From Lelliottia sp. JS-SCA-14 (GTDB lineage: Bacteria; Pseudomonadota; Gammaproteobacteria; Enterobacterales; Enterobacteriaceae), in NCBI RefSeq assembly GCF_035593345.1, contig NZ_CP141606.1:4092001-4156000 (forward strand): a stretch of DNA of 64,000 nt. The letters run 5' to 3'. Below, one piece after another: positions 20,770 to 32,875 of this stretch (its first letter is position 1; every line of letters starts with the position of its first letter). The position numbers were made by a program, and so were the translations under genes. Below the pieces are notes generated by a model. It worked only from the letters and a program-made list of their open reading frames with translations, did not search any database and was not told where the DNA came from.

Positions 20770-23625
20770 TCACACTTGTTTCGATACGCACGGCTCCACC
20801 AGCCACTTCTGCCAGCTGGTACGAACACGTTCTCGCTCGATGTTAAAACATTCCGGCGCCACATGGCCCGGCTGTTCCTGTAACGCCAGATGATGCAATT
20901 CATCGCGCAGCGTGGTGTAAGCGTGGGTCAACGCCTGCGCTTCCTGCTCATCCATAATGTCGTTTTGCGCCAGCAGTTCCAGAATGCGCACGTTATCAGA
21001 CCAGCGCGTCAGCTTCGGCTTGTCATGCGCATGACGGAGCACCAGGTACTGGGTAATAAACTCGATATCGGTGATCCCGCCCTCATCGGCTTTGATATCA
21101 AAGCGATCGCGATGTTTGTTGCCCAGATGGGCGCGCATTTTCTCGCGCATTTCGCGCACGTCGGTCTGCAACTTTTCGCCCTCGCGCGTCGCGGTCAGGA
21201 CATCGCGGCGAATCGCGTCGAACTGCGTTTTCAGCTGCGGATCGCCGTACACCACGCGAGCGCGCACCAGCGCCTGATGCTCCCACGTCCATGCCTCGTT
21301 TTGCTGATAATCCGCAAAAGATTCAGTGGAAGTGACTAACATGCCCGCCGCGCCGGACGGACGCAGTCTTGCATCCACTTCGTACAAAATCCCGGACGAC
21401 GTTCGGGTGCTGAAGAGGTGCATAATGCGCTGCGCCAGGCGCAGGTAGAACTGACGCCCGTCGATTTCCCGCTCGCCGTCGGTCATGACATCAACCGGGC
21501 AATCGTGAAGGAAGATCAGATCCAGATCGGAGCTGTAACCCAGCTCCCAGCCGCCCAGTTTGCCGTAGCCGACCACGGCAAAACCGCGGCCTTCGCGATC
21601 CGCCAGATGTTTCGGCTGGCCGTAGCGCACCACCATCTGCCCCCAGGCCTGCTGGACCACCGCGTCGATGATCGCTTCCGCAAGCCAGGTGAGATGGTCG
21701 CTGACTTTCATCACGGGCAGGGTTCCGGCGATATCCGCCGCCGCCACGCGCAGCATCTGCGCCTGCTTAAACTGGCGCAGCGCCTCGAGCTGTTGCTCTT
21801 CGTCCTCTTCCGGCACACGCAGCAGATACTGGCGCAGCTCATCGCGATAGGCATCCATCGCCGTCGGCTGATAGAGCGTATTCGGGTCGAGCAGTTCGTC
21901 CAGCAGCAGCGGATAGCGCGCGAGTTTACTGGCCACCATCGGCGACGCGGCGCAGAGCGAAATCAGGTGTTTGAGCGCGCCGGGGAATTCGCTCAGGAGT
22001 TCAAGATAAGTCGTGCGGGTGATAATCCCGGTGAGCAGCGGCGTCAGGCGCGATAGCGGGATCGGCGCATCCGCCCGCGAGCAGACGTTGCTCAGCAGAT
22101 GCGGCATCAGGTGATCGAGCACCTGTCGCCCGCGCGGCCCGATGGCGCGTTTGTTCATTTCCATGCGAAAATCTGCGATGAGCGCCACCACGCGATGGCG
22201 GTCGTCATCGCTCAAATGCGCCAGCACCGGCGTGGTGTCGTCCTCCTGCAGCGCATCCTGCCACAGTTCGCGCCAGTGTTCGGACAGGGTATCGTCCGCC
22301 GATTCGGCTTCGTCATCGCCAATCAAATCGTTGAAGATCCGCCGCACGCCCGCCATATGGGCGTCGAGCTGTTCGGTCAGTTTTTGCCAGTCGTCAACGC
22401 GCATCCCCCAGGCCAGACGCGCCCGGTTGAGATCGTCGCCCGGCAGGGTCTGGGTCTGTTCGTCGTTGATACTTTGCAGCAGGTTTTCGAGACGACGCAA
22501 ATAGAGATAGGCATCGTGCAGGGTTTGTGCATCGCCTTCCGGCAGTAAATGCAGTTGTTCGATGGCGTTCAGCGTCGGGAGCAGCGAACGGGATTGCAGG
22601 GACGGCTCGCGCCCGCCGCGGATCAGCTGGAAGACCTGAACGATAAACTCAATTTCACGGATACCGCCCGCGCCGAGTTTGATGTTGTCTTTCAGGCTCC
22701 GACGACGCACCTCGCGGGCAATCATCCCTTTCATGTTGCGCAGGGACTGAATGACGCTGAAATCGATATAGCGGCGGAAAACGAACGGGCGCAGCATGGC
22801 GCGCAGCTCATCGGCGTAAACGTCGCCGTTATCGCCCATGATCCGCGCTTTCACCATCGCGTAGCGCTCCCAGTCGCGGCCCTGCTCCTGGTAATAATCT
22901 TCCAGCGCGGCAAAGCTCAGCACCAGCGGACCGCTGTCGCCGAACGGACGCAGGCGCATATCCACGCGATAGACGAAACCGTCCTGAGTCGGCTGGTCCA
23001 GCGCCTTAATCAGCCGCTGACCGAGGCGGGTAAAGAACTGCGCGTTATCGAGCTCGCGGCGTCCGCCGCGGGTTGCGCCCTTTTCCGGCCAGGCGAAGAT
23101 CAGGTCGATATCCGACGAGAAATTCAGCTCGCCGCCGCCCAGTTTCCCCATGCCCAAAATCATCAGCGGCTGCGGCGTGCCCTCTTCGCTGCACGGCGTG
23201 CCCCACTCTTTGCAGCAGGCGTCGTACAGCCAGTCGCGCGCGGCCACAATCAGCGTTTCTGCAAGAACGCTAAGTTGCTGCAGGGTGCTCTCTTCGCTCA
23301 CCAGCTCCAGCGACTGCGCCCAGGCGATACGCACCATCACGCGGCGGCGGAACTGGCGCAAAACGCGCATCAGCGTCGGCTCATCGTTCACCTCTGCCAG
23401 CGCGTCGCTCAGCCACTGCGCATAGTGCTGCCACTCGTCGGCCTGCGGCGGTGCCGCTTCCAGTTCAGCCAGCCAGTCAGGATTCGCGGTGATGCTCTCC
23501 TGGACAAAATCACTAAAAGTAAGCACTTGCTGCGCCTGCTCACTGAGTGAGTCGGCGGGTAATGATTCCGGCAGACGCGCACAAACCGTCTGCCAGTGCT
23601 GCGTGAGCTGTGAAGAAAGCGGCAT
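20770..23625 (-). CDS. glnE: glutamine synthetase adenylyltransferase/deadenylylase
   Basis: A 951-aa bifunctional enzyme that adenylylates glutamine synthetase when nitrogen is plentiful and reverses it under PII-UMP control. Two nucleotidyltransferase domains each carry the DxD signature: [15 protein letters not shown] (deadenylylase half, near residue 170) and [15 protein letters not shown] (adenylylase half, near 690). Each is followed by a GlnE regulatory helical domain. Length is close to the usual 946-950 aa. It follows ygiF by 20 bp. Confidence 0.97.
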   Translation of the reverse strand: MPLSSQLTQHWQTVCARLPESLPADSLSEQAQQVLTFSDFVQESITANPDWLAELEAAPPQADEWQHYAQWLSDALAEVNDEPTLMRVLRQFRRRVMVRIAWAQSLELVSEESTLQQLSVLAETLIVAARDWLYDACCKEWGTPCSEEGTPQPLMILGMGKLGGGELNFSSDIDLIFAWPEKGATRGGRRELDNAQFFTRLGQRLIKALDQPTQDGFVYRVDMRLRPFGDSGPLVLSFAALEDYYQEQGRDWERYAMVKARIMGDNGDVYADELRAMLRPFVFRRYIDFSVIQSLRNMKGMIAREVRRRSLKDNIKLGAGGIREIEFIVQVFQLIRGGREPSLQSRSLLPTLNAIEQLHLLPEGDAQTLHDAYLYLRRLENLLQSINDEQTQTLPGDDLNRARLAWGMRVDDWQKLTEQLDAHMAGVRRIFNDLIGDDEAESADDTLSEHWRELWQDALQEDDTTPVLAHLSDDDRHRVVALIADFRMEMNKRAIGPRGRQVLDHLMPHLLSNVCSRADAPIPLSRLTPLLTGIITRTTYLELLSEFPGALKHLISLCAASPMVASKLARYPLLLDELLDPNTLYQPTAMDAYRDELRQYLLRVPEEDEEQQLEALRQFKQAQMLRVAAADIAGTLPVMKVSDHLTWLAEAIIDAVVQQAWGQMVVRYGQPKHLADREGRGFAVVGYGKLGGWELGYSSDLDLIFLHDCPVDVMTDGEREIDGRQFYLRLAQRIMHLFSTRTSSGILYEVDARLRPSGAAGMLVTSTESFADYQQNEAWTWEHQALVRARVVYGDPQLKTQFDAIRRDVLTATREGEKLQTDVREMREKMRAHLGNKHRDRFDIKADEGGITDIEFITQYLVLRHAHDKPKLTRWSDNVRILELLAQNDIMDEQEAQALTHAYTTLRDELHHLALQEQPGHVAPECFNIERERVRTSWQKWLVEPCVSKQV

Positions 23626-23645
23626 TATCGGGTTCCTTGCCTGAG

Positions 23646-24947
23646 TTAACGTTTTCCGCTGTGCAGCCAGAACGGCTCTTGCGAAATAGCCTCATTGCGG
23701 AAATGTTCAATTTCAATACGCTGGCGCGTTTCAATGGCATGGCGAAGCCCCTGCCAGTTCTCCAGCCACGCCTGCGCTTTCGGGCCGTCATAGCTCCCCG
23801 CCAGCAGCAGAACGCTGTCGATATCGCGGTTCAGACGCACCAGCTGATCGCTGTACTGATCGCCAAGCGGGCGGTCAAAAATGGTTTTCAGCTCCGAGTT
23901 GCTGCGGGAGAGATGCGTATCGGCGAAACGCTTGAATGAGTCGGCGATTTTCTTCTGGGTTTTGTCATCCAGAAAACGCTGCCAGCCGCGCGTCACCAGA
24001 AACTCAGTCAACGCCAGTTTGGCGGCTGCAGTTTGCGGGCTGTAGACCGCCGTCTCAGCAGAGACGTCCGTCGCCATCAGGGTTTCGGTCTGGGTCAGGA
24101 AATCACGTAAGTGAGCGCTCGCTTTACGCGGCACCACACCGCCAAACAGGGTCAGGGTACTGCGCACCAGGCCCATCGCCGCAATCACATGTTTTTTCGC
24201 TTCGCTCACGCCGCGCACCCACAGCTCTTCGTGGTATTGCCACTGGCTCAGAGCCAGCTCCAGCGAGGCTTCCAGCCCCTGCTCGACGCTGGATTTGGGT
24301 GCCACGTGCAGAAGGGTGGTGGCTTTCACCTGACGCGGCGCATTGCCCGCCGCCAGATGGTACCCGCGCGCGGCTTTGCTGAGGCTGCCCTGACGCAGGC
24401 CAGACTGGCCCACCAGCTTACGCGCCAGCTTCAGCACGTCGTCGGCGTTGCCTTCCAGCAGTTCAAGTTCCAGCTCGCAAATCGGCTCCTGGAACTCGCC
24501 CGCTTTCACTTCGCCCAGATCGAGGGCAATCTCAATGCGACTTTTCCCTTCGTTCACCAGCCACTTTTCGCGCCAGAAATCGGTGCTGAACAGCGGCTGC
24601 ACCTGGTCTGACAGCCCGTCCGGCAGTTCGCCGTTCGGCCAGACGTCTGCCGGAAGTCGACTCAATTCAAGTTCTGGTTTTTCAATGTCGATATTATATT
24701 CAGGGCGCTGATGTAAACCGCCGACCACACGCCCGGCAATTTTCATCGTCATCTCGTAGCGCCCATTCGCGCCACGAATGCGCAGCCCCATATCATGGCT
24801 ACGCAGCCAGTTATCGGCGGTTTCGTAATAGATATTAAGGAGTTGAACCGGTTCGTGATGTTCAGCGTTCAGCTGATTCAGATGGGTTCGCAGCGCATCG
24901 ACGCTGCCCTTTTCGACGATAAATTTTAGTTCGATTTCTTGTGCCAT
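23646..24947 (-). CDS. ygiF: inorganic triphosphatase YgiF
   Basis: A 433-aa cytosolic enzyme hydrolysing inorganic tripolyphosphate. The N-terminal CYTH domain begins with the diagnostic EIELKFIVE (residues 4-12) and contains [19 protein letters not shown] and [11 protein letters not shown] of the tunnel fold. A CHAD domain (about 220-433), rich in His and basic residues, follows. It is the first gene of the ygiF-glnE-hldE unit. Confidence 0.95.
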   Translation of the reverse strand: MAQEIELKFIVEKGSVDALRTHLNQLNAEHHEPVQLLNIYYETADNWLRSHDMGLRIRGANGRYEMTMKIAGRVVGGLHQRPEYNIDIEKPELELSRLPADVWPNGELPDGLSDQVQPLFSTDFWREKWLVNEGKSRIEIALDLGEVKAGEFQEPICELELELLEGNADDVLKLARKLVGQSGLRQGSLSKAARGYHLAAGNAPRQVKATTLLHVAPKSSVEQGLEASLELALSQWQYHEELWVRGVSEAKKHVIAAMGLVRSTLTLFGGVVPRKASAHLRDFLTQTETLMATDVSAETAVYSPQTAAAKLALTEFLVTRGWQRFLDDKTQKKIADSFKRFADTHLSRSNSELKTIFDRPLGDQYSDQLVRLNRDIDSVLLLAGSYDGPKAQAWLENWQGLRHAIETRQRIEIEHFRNEAISQEPFWLHSGKR

Positions 24948-25175
24948 AGCCCTGTACTTTCGGTTGCGTCACAGCCGCGTCAATGAAGGCGAACTTCCTC
25001 GCCATTTGTTTGTCAGTACATAGTATTTTGCGCCAAATTGCCACGCAATGAGCAATTTGACGGGCGTAAAAGTTTAACGCGGTGGCACAGATGATTCCGA
25101 TAGCTGATGCGAATGCTTTGCGTGGAGACACTGTTGCCACTACTATCGTTCCACTTTTTATGAAAATAACGACTA

Positions 25176-25799
25176 ATGATGCTTAAATTACGCCTGATTG
25201 GACTGACTTTACTTGCTTTCAGCGCCGCGACCGCGGTCCATGCTGAAGAGAAACGTTATGTTTCTGACGAATTAAACACCTGGGTACGTAGCGGCCCTGG
25301 AGACAATTATCGCCTCGTGGGCACGGTGAATGCCGGCGAGGAAGTGGTTCTGTTACAGACAAATCAGGACAGTAATTACGGTCAGGTGCGCGACAGCACG
25401 GGCCGTACGTCGTGGATCCCGCTTAAACAGCTGAGTAATGTGCCTAGCCTGCGCACCCGCGTGCCGGATCTGGAAAATCAGGTCAAAACCCTGACCGACA
25501 AACTGACCAACATCGACACCACCTGGAACCAGCGCACGGCCGAAATGCAGCAGAAAGTGGCCCAGAGCGACAGCGTGATCAACGGCCTGAAAGAAGAGAA
25601 CCAGAAGCTGAAAAACGAGCTGATTGTGGCGCAGAAGAAAGTGAGCGCCGCCAATCTGCAGCTCGATGACAAACAGCGCACCATCATTATGCAGTGGTTT
25701 ATGTATGGCGGTGGCGTGCTGGGCGTGGGTCTGTTCCTCGGTCTGGTGCTGCCACATCTGATCCCGAGCCGTAAGCGTAAAGATCGCTGGATGAACTAA
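25176..25799 (+). CDS. ygiM: SH3-domain inner-membrane protein YgiM
   Basis: A 207-aa protein with a cleaved-looking signal peptide (ending AVHAEE), a bacterial SH3 domain (YVSDELNTWVRSGPGDNY to about residue 95), a coiled coil (about 90-165), and one membrane helix near the C-terminus (MYGGGVLGVGLFLGLVLPHL) followed by a basic tail. It is upstream of cca by 60 bp, as in E. coli. Related SH3b proteins bind peptidoglycan; the precise role is unknown. Confidence 0.9.
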   Translation: MMLKLRLIGLTLLAFSAATAVHAEEKRYVSDELNTWVRSGPGDNYRLVGTVNAGEEVVLLQTNQDSNYGQVRDSTGRTSWIPLKQLSNVPSLRTRVPDLENQVKTLTDKLTNIDTTWNQRTAEMQQKVAQSDSVINGLKEENQKLKNELIVAQKKVSAANLQLDDKQRTIIMQWFMYGGGVLGVGLFLGLVLPHLIPSRKRKDRWMN

Positions 25800-25859
25800 T
25801 TCGTCTTCTCTGCCAGACTTACGTATTATCTGGTCAAAAGAGAATTCGGGAGTTCAGGC

Positions 25860-27101
25860 GTGAAGATTTATCTGGTCGGTGGTGCGGTTCGTGATGCGTT
25901 GTTAGGTCTGCCGGTCAAAGATAAAGACTGGGTTGTGGTGGGTGCCACGCCCGAAGAGATGCTTAACGCGGGCTACCAGCAGGTAGGCCGCGATTTTCCC
26001 GTGTTTCTTCACCCTAAAAGCCGCGAAGAGTACGCCCTGGCGCGCACGGAGCGTAAAGCCGGTTTCGGTTATACCGGTTTTACCTGCTATGCCGCGCCGG
26101 ACGTCACGCTGGAGCAGGATCTGCTGCGCCGCGATCTGACCATCAACGCCCTGGCGCAGGACGATGACGGCCAGATCGTCGATGCCTACGGCGGCCAGGC
26201 CGATCTGCAAAACCGAATTTTACGCCACGTCTCCCCGGCCTTCTCTGAAGACCCGCTCCGCGTCCTGCGCGTGGCGCGTTTTGCTGCCCGCTACGCCCAT
26301 CTGAGTTTCCGCATTGCCGATGAAACCATGGCCTTAATGACCGCCATGACCGACGCGGGCGAGCTGGAACATCTCACGCCGGAACGGGTGTGGAAAGAGA
26401 CGGAAAACGCCCTCACGACGCGCAATCCGCAGGTCTTTTTCCAGGTGCTCCGCGACTGCGGCGCGCTGAAGGTACTGTTCCCGGAGATCGACGCCCTGTT
26501 TGGCGTTCCGGCCCCGGCGAAGTGGCATCCGGAAATCGATACCGGTATTCATACCCTGATGACCTTAAGCATGGCGGCGATGCTCAGCCCGGAGGTGGAC
26601 GTACGTTTCGCCACGCTCTGTCACGATCTGGGTAAAGGCTTAACCCCGAAAGCGCTTTGGCCTCGTCATCACGGGCACGGCCCGGCGGGCGTCAAACTGG
26701 TGGAAAACATCTGCCTGCGCCTGCGGGTGCCCAACGAGATCCGCGATCTGGCAAAACTGGTCGCTGAATTCCACGACCTGATCCACACCTTCCCGATCCT
26801 GAAACCGGCCACCATCGTCAAGCTGTTCGACAGCATTGACGCCTGGCGCAAACCGCAGCGCGTCGAGCAGATCGCGCTCACCAGCGAAGCGGACGTGCGC
26901 GGGCGCACCGGTTTTGAAGCCTGTGATTATCCGCAGGGCCGTTTGCTGCGTGAAGCCTGGGAAATTGCGAAAGCGGTGCCGACGAAAGCGGTGGTGGAAG
27001 CTGGATTTAAAGGCCCGGCAATCCGCGACGAGTTAACCAAACGCCGGATTCAGGCCGTAACAGACTGGAAGGAAACGCGTTGCCCTCAGCCGAAAGACTG
27101 A
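25860..27101 (+). CDS. cca: multifunctional CCA tRNA nucleotidyltransferase
   Basis: A 413-aa class II nucleotidyltransferase that adds or repairs the CCA end of tRNAs. The nucleotidyltransferase head shows [11 protein letters not shown] and [15 protein letters not shown], then [15 protein letters not shown] and [16 protein letters not shown]. The HD phosphohydrolase domain ([11 protein letters not shown]) found in gamma-proteobacterial enzymes is present. The start is GTG at 25860 with GGGAGTTCAGGC upstream. Its last codons form a CCCTCAG/CTGAGGG hairpin that may help end transcription. Confidence 0.97.
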   Translation: MKIYLVGGAVRDALLGLPVKDKDWVVVGATPEEMLNAGYQQVGRDFPVFLHPKSREEYALARTERKAGFGYTGFTCYAAPDVTLEQDLLRRDLTINALAQDDDGQIVDAYGGQADLQNRILRHVSPAFSEDPLRVLRVARFAARYAHLSFRIADETMALMTAMTDAGELEHLTPERVWKETENALTTRNPQVFFQVLRDCGALKVLFPEIDALFGVPAPAKWHPEIDTGIHTLMTLSMAAMLSPEVDVRFATLCHDLGKGLTPKALWPRHHGHGPAGVKLVENICLRLRVPNEIRDLAKLVAEFHDLIHTFPILKPATIVKLFDSIDAWRKPQRVEQIALTSEADVRGRTGFEACDYPQGRLLREAWEIAKAVPTKAVVEAGFKGPAIRDELTKRRIQAVTDWKETRCPQPKD

Positions 27102-27111
27102 GGGCAGTGGC

Positions 27112-27933
27112 TCAGAAGAAGACCACGTAAACGGCCGCTGCCACGATGAAGCGGTAGATCGCAAACGGAATGAAGGAAATACGTTTGATGATCTGCAGGA
27201 AGGTTTTGATCGCCACCAGCGCGACCAGGAACGCGGTCACAAAGCCCACGGCGAACATCGGGATATCGCCCGCCGTCAGGAAGTGGTAACTCTTATAGAG
27301 ATCCAGCGCGGTCGCACCCATCATCATTGGCACCGCCAGCAGGAACGAGAACTCGGACGCCGCGTAGCGACTCACACCCATCAGCATCCCGCCGGAAATC
27401 GTCGCCCCTGAACGGGAAAAGCCCGGCCAGAGCGCCAGACACTGGAAGCAGCCAATCATAAACGCCTGACGGTAGGTCATGTCGTCCAGACCCGGCGCTT
27501 TCGGCTCTTTCGGTTTCAGCAGTTCGGCGGCAATCAGCAGCACACCGCCAACCACCAGCGCGTACATCACGTTAATCGGGTTAAACAGCGATTTGATCGT
27601 GTCGTGGAAAATCAGCCCCAGCACCACCGCCGGCACCATACCGAGCAGGATGTGAATCAGCGTCAGACGGCCTTTACCCTCACCTTCGTGCTGCGGCGGA
27701 CGGCCAAAGTGAATGCCGATAAGCCCAAACAGGCGACGCCAGAACATCACCACCACGGCCAGAATGGAGCCCAGCTGAATCACCACTTCAAAGGTCTTTG
27801 CCGTTTCACCTTCGAAACCGAGCAAATGACCGACGATGATCATGTGTCCGGTACTGGAAACGGGCAAAAATTCCGTCAATCCTTCGACCACACCCAGTAT
27901 TGCCGCCACCAGCAGCGAGTGTATATCGCTCAT
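27112..27933 (-). CDS. uppP: undecaprenyl-diphosphate phosphatase
   Basis: A 273-aa polytopic inner-membrane enzyme that recycles undecaprenyl pyrophosphate for peptidoglycan and O-antigen synthesis; overproduction gives bacitracin resistance (bacA). The active-site motifs are [17 protein letters not shown] (residues 17-33) and [13 protein letters not shown] (about 170). Membrane helices span the full length. Convergent with cca at 10 bp. Confidence 0.97.
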   Translation of the reverse strand: MSDIHSLLVAAILGVVEGLTEFLPVSSTGHMIIVGHLLGFEGETAKTFEVVIQLGSILAVVVMFWRRLFGLIGIHFGRPPQHEGEGKGRLTLIHILLGMVPAVVLGLIFHDTIKSLFNPINVMYALVVGGVLLIAAELLKPKEPKAPGLDDMTYRQAFMIGCFQCLALWPGFSRSGATISGGMLMGVSRYAASEFSFLLAVPMMMGATALDLYKSYHFLTAGDIPMFAVGFVTAFLVALVAIKTFLQIIKRISFIPFAIYRFIVAAAVYVVFF

Positions 27934-28038
27934 CTATTAACCCTTCTAAAAATGTAAAAAACGGCGCACCACAATGGACGCCGTGAAAGAGACAGCTTTA
28001 AGACCTGTATATCTAAAAATGGTTTAGCATTTATGACG

Positions 28039-28407
28039 TTAAATCTTTGCTTTAAGATTTGTGCCACGCTCGATGATCACGCCAACGTTGGCAGCACGCG
28101 CCACGGCCCCCGGTTTGCTGAGTTTAATGCGCACCCACGGCGAGTTGAAACGGCTTAACAGCAGATCGGCCACCTCTTCTGCCACACGCTCCACCAGTGC
28201 AAAACGTTGTCCTTCGACATGCTTCACTACCGTTTCGCTGATATCGGCATAGCTCAGGCAGTCTTTGACATCATCACTTTTTGCGGCGAGACGGTTATCC
28301 CAGCCCATTTCGATATCGAACACCAGCTTCTGCTCGATGGTCTGTTCCCAGTCGTAAACACCAATTGTGGTGATTACCGAAAGTTGCTCTATAAATACAA
28401 TATCCAT
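28039..28407 (-). CDS. folB: dihydroneopterin aldolase
   Basis: A 122-aa folate-pathway enzyme that cleaves 7,8-dihydroneopterin to 6-hydroxymethyl-dihydropterin. It begins [20 protein letters not shown] and contains [13 protein letters not shown] and [18 protein letters not shown], with the catalytic lysine in [11 protein letters not shown]. The ATG at 28407 matches the E. coli start; a GTG one codon upstream is in frame. Divergent from plsY. Confidence 0.96.
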   Translation of the reverse strand: MDIVFIEQLSVITTIGVYDWEQTIEQKLVFDIEMGWDNRLAAKSDDVKDCLSYADISETVVKHVEGQRFALVERVAEEVADLLLSRFNSPWVRIKLSKPGAVARAANVGVIIERGTNLKAKI

Positions 28408-28514
28408 CACGACCTGCCTGGTTTTTGGCTAAACCGGATACCACTTCCGGCGAATTATGCGTATTATCCACAGATGCAGAGAATACAGATACATTTTCAA
28501 AACGGAACAGCGTT

Positions 28515-29129
28515 ATGAGTGCAATCGCGCCTGGAATGATCTTCCTCGCTTACCTTTGCGGCTCAATCTCCAGCGCCATTCTGGTCTGCCGCATCGCCGG
28601 ATTGCCTGACCCTCGCGTCAGCGGATCCGGGAATCCAGGGGCGACCAATGTATTACGAATTGGCGGCAAGGGAGCAGCCGTAGCGGTATTGATCTTTGAT
28701 GTTCTGAAAGGGATGTTACCCGTCTGGGGCGCTTATGCTCTGGGCGTGACGCCGTTCTGGCTGGGGCTTATTGCCATCGCCGCCTGTCTGGGCCACATCT
28801 GGCCGGTATTCTTTGGTTTTAAAGGCGGCAAAGGCGTCGCCACCGCGTTCGGCGCGATTGCCCCCATCGGCTGGGATTTAACCGGCGTAATGGCAGGCAC
28901 CTGGCTGCTGAGCGTGTTGTTGAGCGGCTATTCGTCGCTGGGCGCGATTGTCAGCGCGCTGATCGCCCCGTTCTATGTCTGGTGGTTTAAACCCCAGTTT
29001 ACCTTCCCCGTTTCCATGCTCTCCTGCCTGATTCTCCTGCGTCATCACGACAACATCCAGCGTCTGTGGCGTCGCCAGGAAACCAAAATCTGGACCAAGT
29101 TGAAGAGAAAGAAAAAAGACCCGGAGTAA
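28515..29129 (+). CDS. plsY: acyl-phosphate glycerol-3-phosphate acyltransferase PlsY
   Basis: A 204-aa inner-membrane enzyme that acylates glycerol 3-phosphate from acyl-phosphate, the first step of phospholipid synthesis. The three PlsY motifs are visible: [17 protein letters not shown], the [15 protein letters not shown] glycine-rich loop, and SLGAIVSAL. The ATG at 28515 ([10 protein letters not shown]) gives the normal length; an open frame further upstream enters the folB promoter region. It ends in a basic tail. Confidence 0.96.
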   Translation: MSAIAPGMIFLAYLCGSISSAILVCRIAGLPDPRVSGSGNPGATNVLRIGGKGAAVAVLIFDVLKGMLPVWGAYALGVTPFWLGLIAIAACLGHIWPVFFGFKGGKGVATAFGAIAPIGWDLTGVMAGTWLLSVLLSGYSSLGAIVSALIAPFYVWWFKPQFTFPVSMLSCLILLRHHDNIQRLWRRQETKIWTKLKRKKKDPE

Positions 29130-29139
29130 TTCGGGTTTT
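29118..29139 (+). terminator. terminator of plsY
   Basis: The stem CCCG-gagtaatt-CGGG followed by TTTT overlaps the plsY stop codon. Confidence 0.65.
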
Positions 29140-29227
29140 ACGCCTCCATCCATAAGCGTCTCATATGACAAGGTTCATTTCTGCCAGGGCATACTGAAGC
29201 AGTAAATGGCGAGCGGATGGATGCAGC

Positions 29228-30055
29228 ATGTTAGCAACCCAGGTCACTGATAACGCGTATAAAGGCTGGCAGGCATCGCTTGCGTTGCAGTTTCGCCACA
29301 CCCCTGAAAAAACCATCCTGCACTCGGCGCGACACGTCGGCCCGCTCACCGTTCAACGCCCTTTTTATCCCGAAGACGAAACCTGTCATCTCTATTTATT
29401 GCACCCGCCCGGTGGGATTGTCGGCGGCGATTCGCTCGATATTTCGGTCGAACTGGCCGCGGATAGCCATGCGCTCATCACCATGCCGGGTGCCAGCAAG
29501 TTCTATCGTAGCCAGGGCGCGCCGGCCCTTCTCAATCAACGATTTTTCATTGAAGAGAACGCGACGCTTGAGTGGCTGCCGCAGGACACCATTTTCTTCC
29601 CCGGTGCGAACGCCCGGCTTCGCTCCGTATTCCATCTGCATCACTCCAGTACGTTGCTGGCCTGGGAGTTGCTGTGCCTGGGCCGCCCGGTGATCGGCGA
29701 GACCTTCAGCCACGGCAGGCTCGACAGCCGACTGGAGGTATGGCTCGACGACGTACCGCTGCTCATTGAGCGCCAGCATCTGGTCGATGGCGATTTAACC
29801 CCGGTTGCGAATCACCCGTGGATCGGCACCCTGCTCTGTTATCCGGCGAGCGACACCCTGCTGGACGGCGTGCGCGAGCGCCTCACGCCGCTTGAACATT
29901 TTGCCGGTGCGACCCTCACCGACGGCCTACTGTCGGTGCGTTTTCTCTCTCACGACAACCTGATTTGCCAGCAGGCGATGCGCGACATCTGGCAGTACCT
30001 GCGACCGTTTGTTACCGCCAAAGTGCCCCACGCCCCCCGAATCTGGCAGACCTAA
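29228..30055 (+). CDS. ureD: urease accessory protein UreD
   Basis: A 275-aa scaffold that binds the urease apoprotein and, with UreF and UreG, receives nickel and CO2 for active-site assembly. Family marks include HPPGGIVGGDSLDI, the MPGASKFYRSQG strand and WLPQDTIFFPGA. It heads the ureDABCEFG operon. The start at 29228 (MLATQVTDNAYKGW) is preceded by GGATGGATGCAGC. The upstream gap (29140-29227) shows no ureR-type regulator. Confidence 0.96.
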   Translation: MLATQVTDNAYKGWQASLALQFRHTPEKTILHSARHVGPLTVQRPFYPEDETCHLYLLHPPGGIVGGDSLDISVELAADSHALITMPGASKFYRSQGAPALLNQRFFIEENATLEWLPQDTIFFPGANARLRSVFHLHHSSTLLAWELLCLGRPVIGETFSHGRLDSRLEVWLDDVPLLIERQHLVDGDLTPVANHPWIGTLLCYPASDTLLDGVRERLTPLEHFAGATLTDGLLSVRFLSHDNLICQQAMRDIWQYLRPFVTAKVPHAPRIWQT

Positions 30056-30064
30056 GAGAACCCT

Positions 30065-30367
30065 ATGGAACTGACCCCCAGAGAAAAAGACAAGCTGTTG
30101 CTGTTTACCGCCGCGCTGGTCGCGGAGCGCCGCCTCGCGCGCGGCGTCAAACTCAACTACCCGGAATCGGTCGCGCTGATCAGCGCCTTCATTATGGAAG
30201 GCGCGCGCGACGGACAAACCGTGGCGGAGCTGATGGAAGCGGGCCGCCATGTCCTGACGCGCGCGCAGGTGATGGAGGGCGTGCCGGAGATGATCCCGGA
30301 TATTCAGGTGGAAGCCACTTTCCCGGACGGCTCCAAGCTCGTCACCGTCCACAATCCGATCCTTTGA
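30065..30367 (+). CDS. ureA: urease gamma subunit
   Basis: A 100-aa structural subunit of urease (UreABC trimer of trimers). It begins [20 protein letters not shown], with the conserved [12 protein letters not shown] near residue 60 and [18 protein letters not shown] at the end. Nine bases follow ureD; the standalone gamma chain is the enteric arrangement, not the fused Helicobacter type. Confidence 0.98.
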   Translation: MELTPREKDKLLLFTAALVAERRLARGVKLNYPESVALISAFIMEGARDGQTVAELMEAGRHVLTRAQVMEGVPEMIPDIQVEATFPDGSKLVTVHNPIL

Positions 30368-30376
30368 GGGGGAACG

Positions 30377-30697
30377 ATGATCCCAGGCGAATACCAGATT
30401 AAACCCGGCCAGATCACCCTCAACGTCGGGCGCAAAACCCAGCGCACGATCGTCGAAAACCACGGCGACCGCCCGATCCAGGTCGGATCCCATTACCATT
30501 TTTACGAAGTCAATCCGGCGCTGAAATTCGATCGCGAAGCGACCAAAGGCTATCGCCTGAACATTCCGGCAGGCACCGCCGTGCGTTTCGAACCGGGGCA
30601 AAAGCGCGAGGTGACGCTGGTGCTGATCGCCGGGGCACAGCGGGTGTTTGGTTTTCGCGGCGAAGTGATGGGTCGTCTGGAGGAGAACAATGGCTGA
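30377..30697 (+). CDS. ureB: urease beta subunit
   Basis: A 106-aa structural subunit. It contains [11 protein letters not shown], the [14 protein letters not shown] motif and [20 protein letters not shown], all typical of UreB. Its stop overlaps the ureC start by eight bases, which couples translation of the beta and alpha chains. Confidence 0.98.
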   Translation: MIPGEYQIKPGQITLNVGRKTQRTIVENHGDRPIQVGSHYHFYEVNPALKFDREATKGYRLNIPAGTAVRFEPGQKREVTLVLIAGAQRVFGFRGEVMGRLEENNG

Positions 30698-32393
30698 GAT
30701 TTCGCGGCAGGCGTATGCTGACATGTTTGGTCCGACGACGGGCGATAAAGTGCGGCTGGCCGACACCGAGCTGTGGATCGAGGTGGAAAACGATCTGACG
30801 ATTTACGGTGAAGAGGTCAAATTCGGCGGCGGAAAAGTGATCCGCGACGGCATGGGCCAGGGGCAGATGACCGCTCAGGACTGTGTAGACCTGGTGCTGA
30901 CCAACGCGCTGATCGTCGATCACTGGGGGATCGTGAAGGCCGATATCGGCGTCAAAGACGGCAGGATCTTCGCCATCGGCAAAGCCGGAAATCCGGATAT
31001 TCAGCCCGGCGTGACGATCCCGATCGGCGCGGCGACAGAGGTGATCGCCGCCGAAGGCAAGATCGTCACCGCCGGTGGGATCGACACCCACATCCACTGG
31101 ATCTGTCCGCAGCAGGCGGAAGAGGCGCTGGTCTCCGGCGTGACGACGATGATTGGCGGCGGCACCGGTCCGGCGGCGGGCACCAACGCCACCACCTGCA
31201 CACCGGGGCCATGGTATATCGCGCGAATGTTGCAGGCCGCCGACACCCTGCCGGTGAATATCGGTCTGCTGGGCAAAGGCAACGCGTCCAATCCTGACGC
31301 CCTGCGCGAACAGGTCGCGGCGGGCGCGATCGGCCTGAAAATTCACGAAGACTGGGGCTCAACGCCAGCGGCGATCAACTGCTCGCTGGAGGTTGCCGAA
31401 GAGATGGACATTCAGGTGGCGCTGCACAGCGACACCCTCAATGAAGGCGGGTTTGTCGAAGATACGCTGGCAGCCATCGGCGGGCGAACCATTCACACCT
31501 TCCATACCGAAGGGGCGGGCGGCGGCCATGCGCCGGATATTATTACCGCCTGCGCGCACCCGAACATTTTGCCCTCCTCCACCAACCCGACGCTGCCGTA
31601 CACGGTCAATACCATCGACGAGCACCTCGATATGCTGATGGTTTGCCACCATCTTGATCCGGATATCGCCGAGGACGTGGCCTTTGCCGAATCGCGCATT
31701 CGCCGCGAAACCATTGCCGCCGAAGATGTGTTGCATGATATCGGCGCCTTCTCCCTGACTTCGTCCGATTCCCAGGCGATGGGCCGCGTGGGTGAAGTGA
31801 TTATCCGCACCTGGCAGGTGGCGCACCGCATGAAGGTGCAGCGCGGACCGCTTGCGGAAGAGTCCGGGGATAACGACAACTTCCGCGTTAAACGCTACGT
31901 CGCCAAATACACCATCAACCCGGCGCTGACCCACGGCATCGCCCACGAAGTCGGCTCGATTGAAGCGGGAAAACTGGCGGATCTGGTGGTCTGGTCCCCG
32001 GCGTTTTTTGGCGTCAAACCGGCCACGATCGTCAAAGGCGGGATGATCGCCTGCGCGCCGATGGGGGATATCAACGCCTCGATCCCCACGCCGCAGCCGG
32101 TGCACTATCGCCCGATGTTTGGATCCCTCGGGGCAGCACGTCACGCCACGCGCCTGACCTTTGTCTCCCAGGCCGCCGCCGCGAACGGCATTCCCCAGCA
32201 GCTCAATTTACAAAGCGCTATTGCCGTAGTGAAGGGCTGCCGGACGGTGAAAAAAGCCGACATGATCCACAACAGCCTGCAGCCGAACATCACCGTCGAC
32301 GCGCAAACCTATGAGGTACGCGTTGACGGCGAACTGATCACCAGCGAACCGGCAGACGTCCTGCCGATGGCGCAACGCTATTTCCTGTTCTGA
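30690..32393 (+). CDS. ureC: urease alpha subunit (catalytic)
   Basis: A 567-aa nickel amidohydrolase converting urea to ammonia and carbamate. The length equals the Klebsiella enzyme and all metal/catalytic residues are present: H134 and H136 in DTHIHWI, the carbamylated lysine in GLKIHEDWG, histidines in [11 protein letters not shown] and [12 protein letters not shown], the flap histidine in MVCHHLDPD, and the aspartate in [13 protein letters not shown]. The enzyme should be active once nickel is inserted. Confidence 0.99.
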   Translation: MAEISRQAYADMFGPTTGDKVRLADTELWIEVENDLTIYGEEVKFGGGKVIRDGMGQGQMTAQDCVDLVLTNALIVDHWGIVKADIGVKDGRIFAIGKAGNPDIQPGVTIPIGAATEVIAAEGKIVTAGGIDTHIHWICPQQAEEALVSGVTTMIGGGTGPAAGTNATTCTPGPWYIARMLQAADTLPVNIGLLGKGNASNPDALREQVAAGAIGLKIHEDWGSTPAAINCSLEVAEEMDIQVALHSDTLNEGGFVEDTLAAIGGRTIHTFHTEGAGGGHAPDIITACAHPNILPSSTNPTLPYTVNTIDEHLDMLMVCHHLDPDIAEDVAFAESRIRRETIAAEDVLHDIGAFSLTSSDSQAMGRVGEVIIRTWQVAHRMKVQRGPLAEESGDNDNFRVKRYVAKYTINPALTHGIAHEVGSIEAGKLADLVVWSPAFFGVKPATIVKGGMIACAPMGDINASIPTPQPVHYRPMFGSLGAARHATRLTFVSQAAAANGIPQQLNLQSAIAVVKGCRTVKKADMIHNSLQPNITVDAQTYEVRVDGELITSEPADVLPMAQRYFLF

Positions 32394-32402
32394 GGAGAGA
32401 TA

Positions 32403-32861
32403 ATGATCTACTTAACCCAACGCCTTGATCACGCCCACCCGGTCACCGCCAGCGTGACCCTGCCGATTGATGTGCGGGTGAAAAGCCGCGCCCGCGTGGA
32501 GTTGAACGATGGGCGCGAAGCGGGCCTGATGCTACCGCGCGGGCTTTTGCTGCGAGGCGGCGATCTGCTCACCACCGACGACGGCCTGGAGGTGATCGAA
32601 GTGATCGCCGCGCCGGAGTCCGTGTCGGTGGTGCGCTGCGCCGACCCGTATCTGCTCGCCCGCGCCTGCTATCACCTTGGCAATCGCCATGTGCCGCTGC
32701 AAATCATGCCCGGCGAACTGCGCTATCACCACGATCACGTCCTCGACGACATGCTGCGCCAGTTCGATCTCGACGTAACTTTTGCGCATCTGCCGTTTGA
32801 GCCGGAAGCCGGGGCCTACACAAGTGAAGCCCAGGGTCACTCGCACGCCCATTCCCATTAA
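32403..32861 (+). CDS. ureE: urease nickel-delivery protein UreE
   Basis: A 152-aa nickel metallochaperone. The N-terminal domain covers about 1-70; the metal-binding C-terminal domain contains [12 protein letters not shown] and [13 protein letters not shown]. The C-terminus is a short His-rich tail (GHSHAHSH), less extended than the 10-histidine tail of some Klebsiella proteins. It passes nickel to UreG. Confidence 0.96.
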   Translation: MIYLTQRLDHAHPVTASVTLPIDVRVKSRARVELNDGREAGLMLPRGLLLRGGDLLTTDDGLEVIEVIAAPESVSVVRCADPYLLARACYHLGNRHVPLQIMPGELRYHHDHVLDDMLRQFDLDVTFAHLPFEPEAGAYTSEAQGHSHAHSH

Positions 32862-32875
32862 GGCGCGCTGAACGA

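Noticed and set aside
27080..27106. Hairpin at the cca end as a terminator
   Set aside because: The CCCTCAG/CTGAGGG stem lies partly within the coding sequence and has no T-run, so it is mentioned only in the cca entry.
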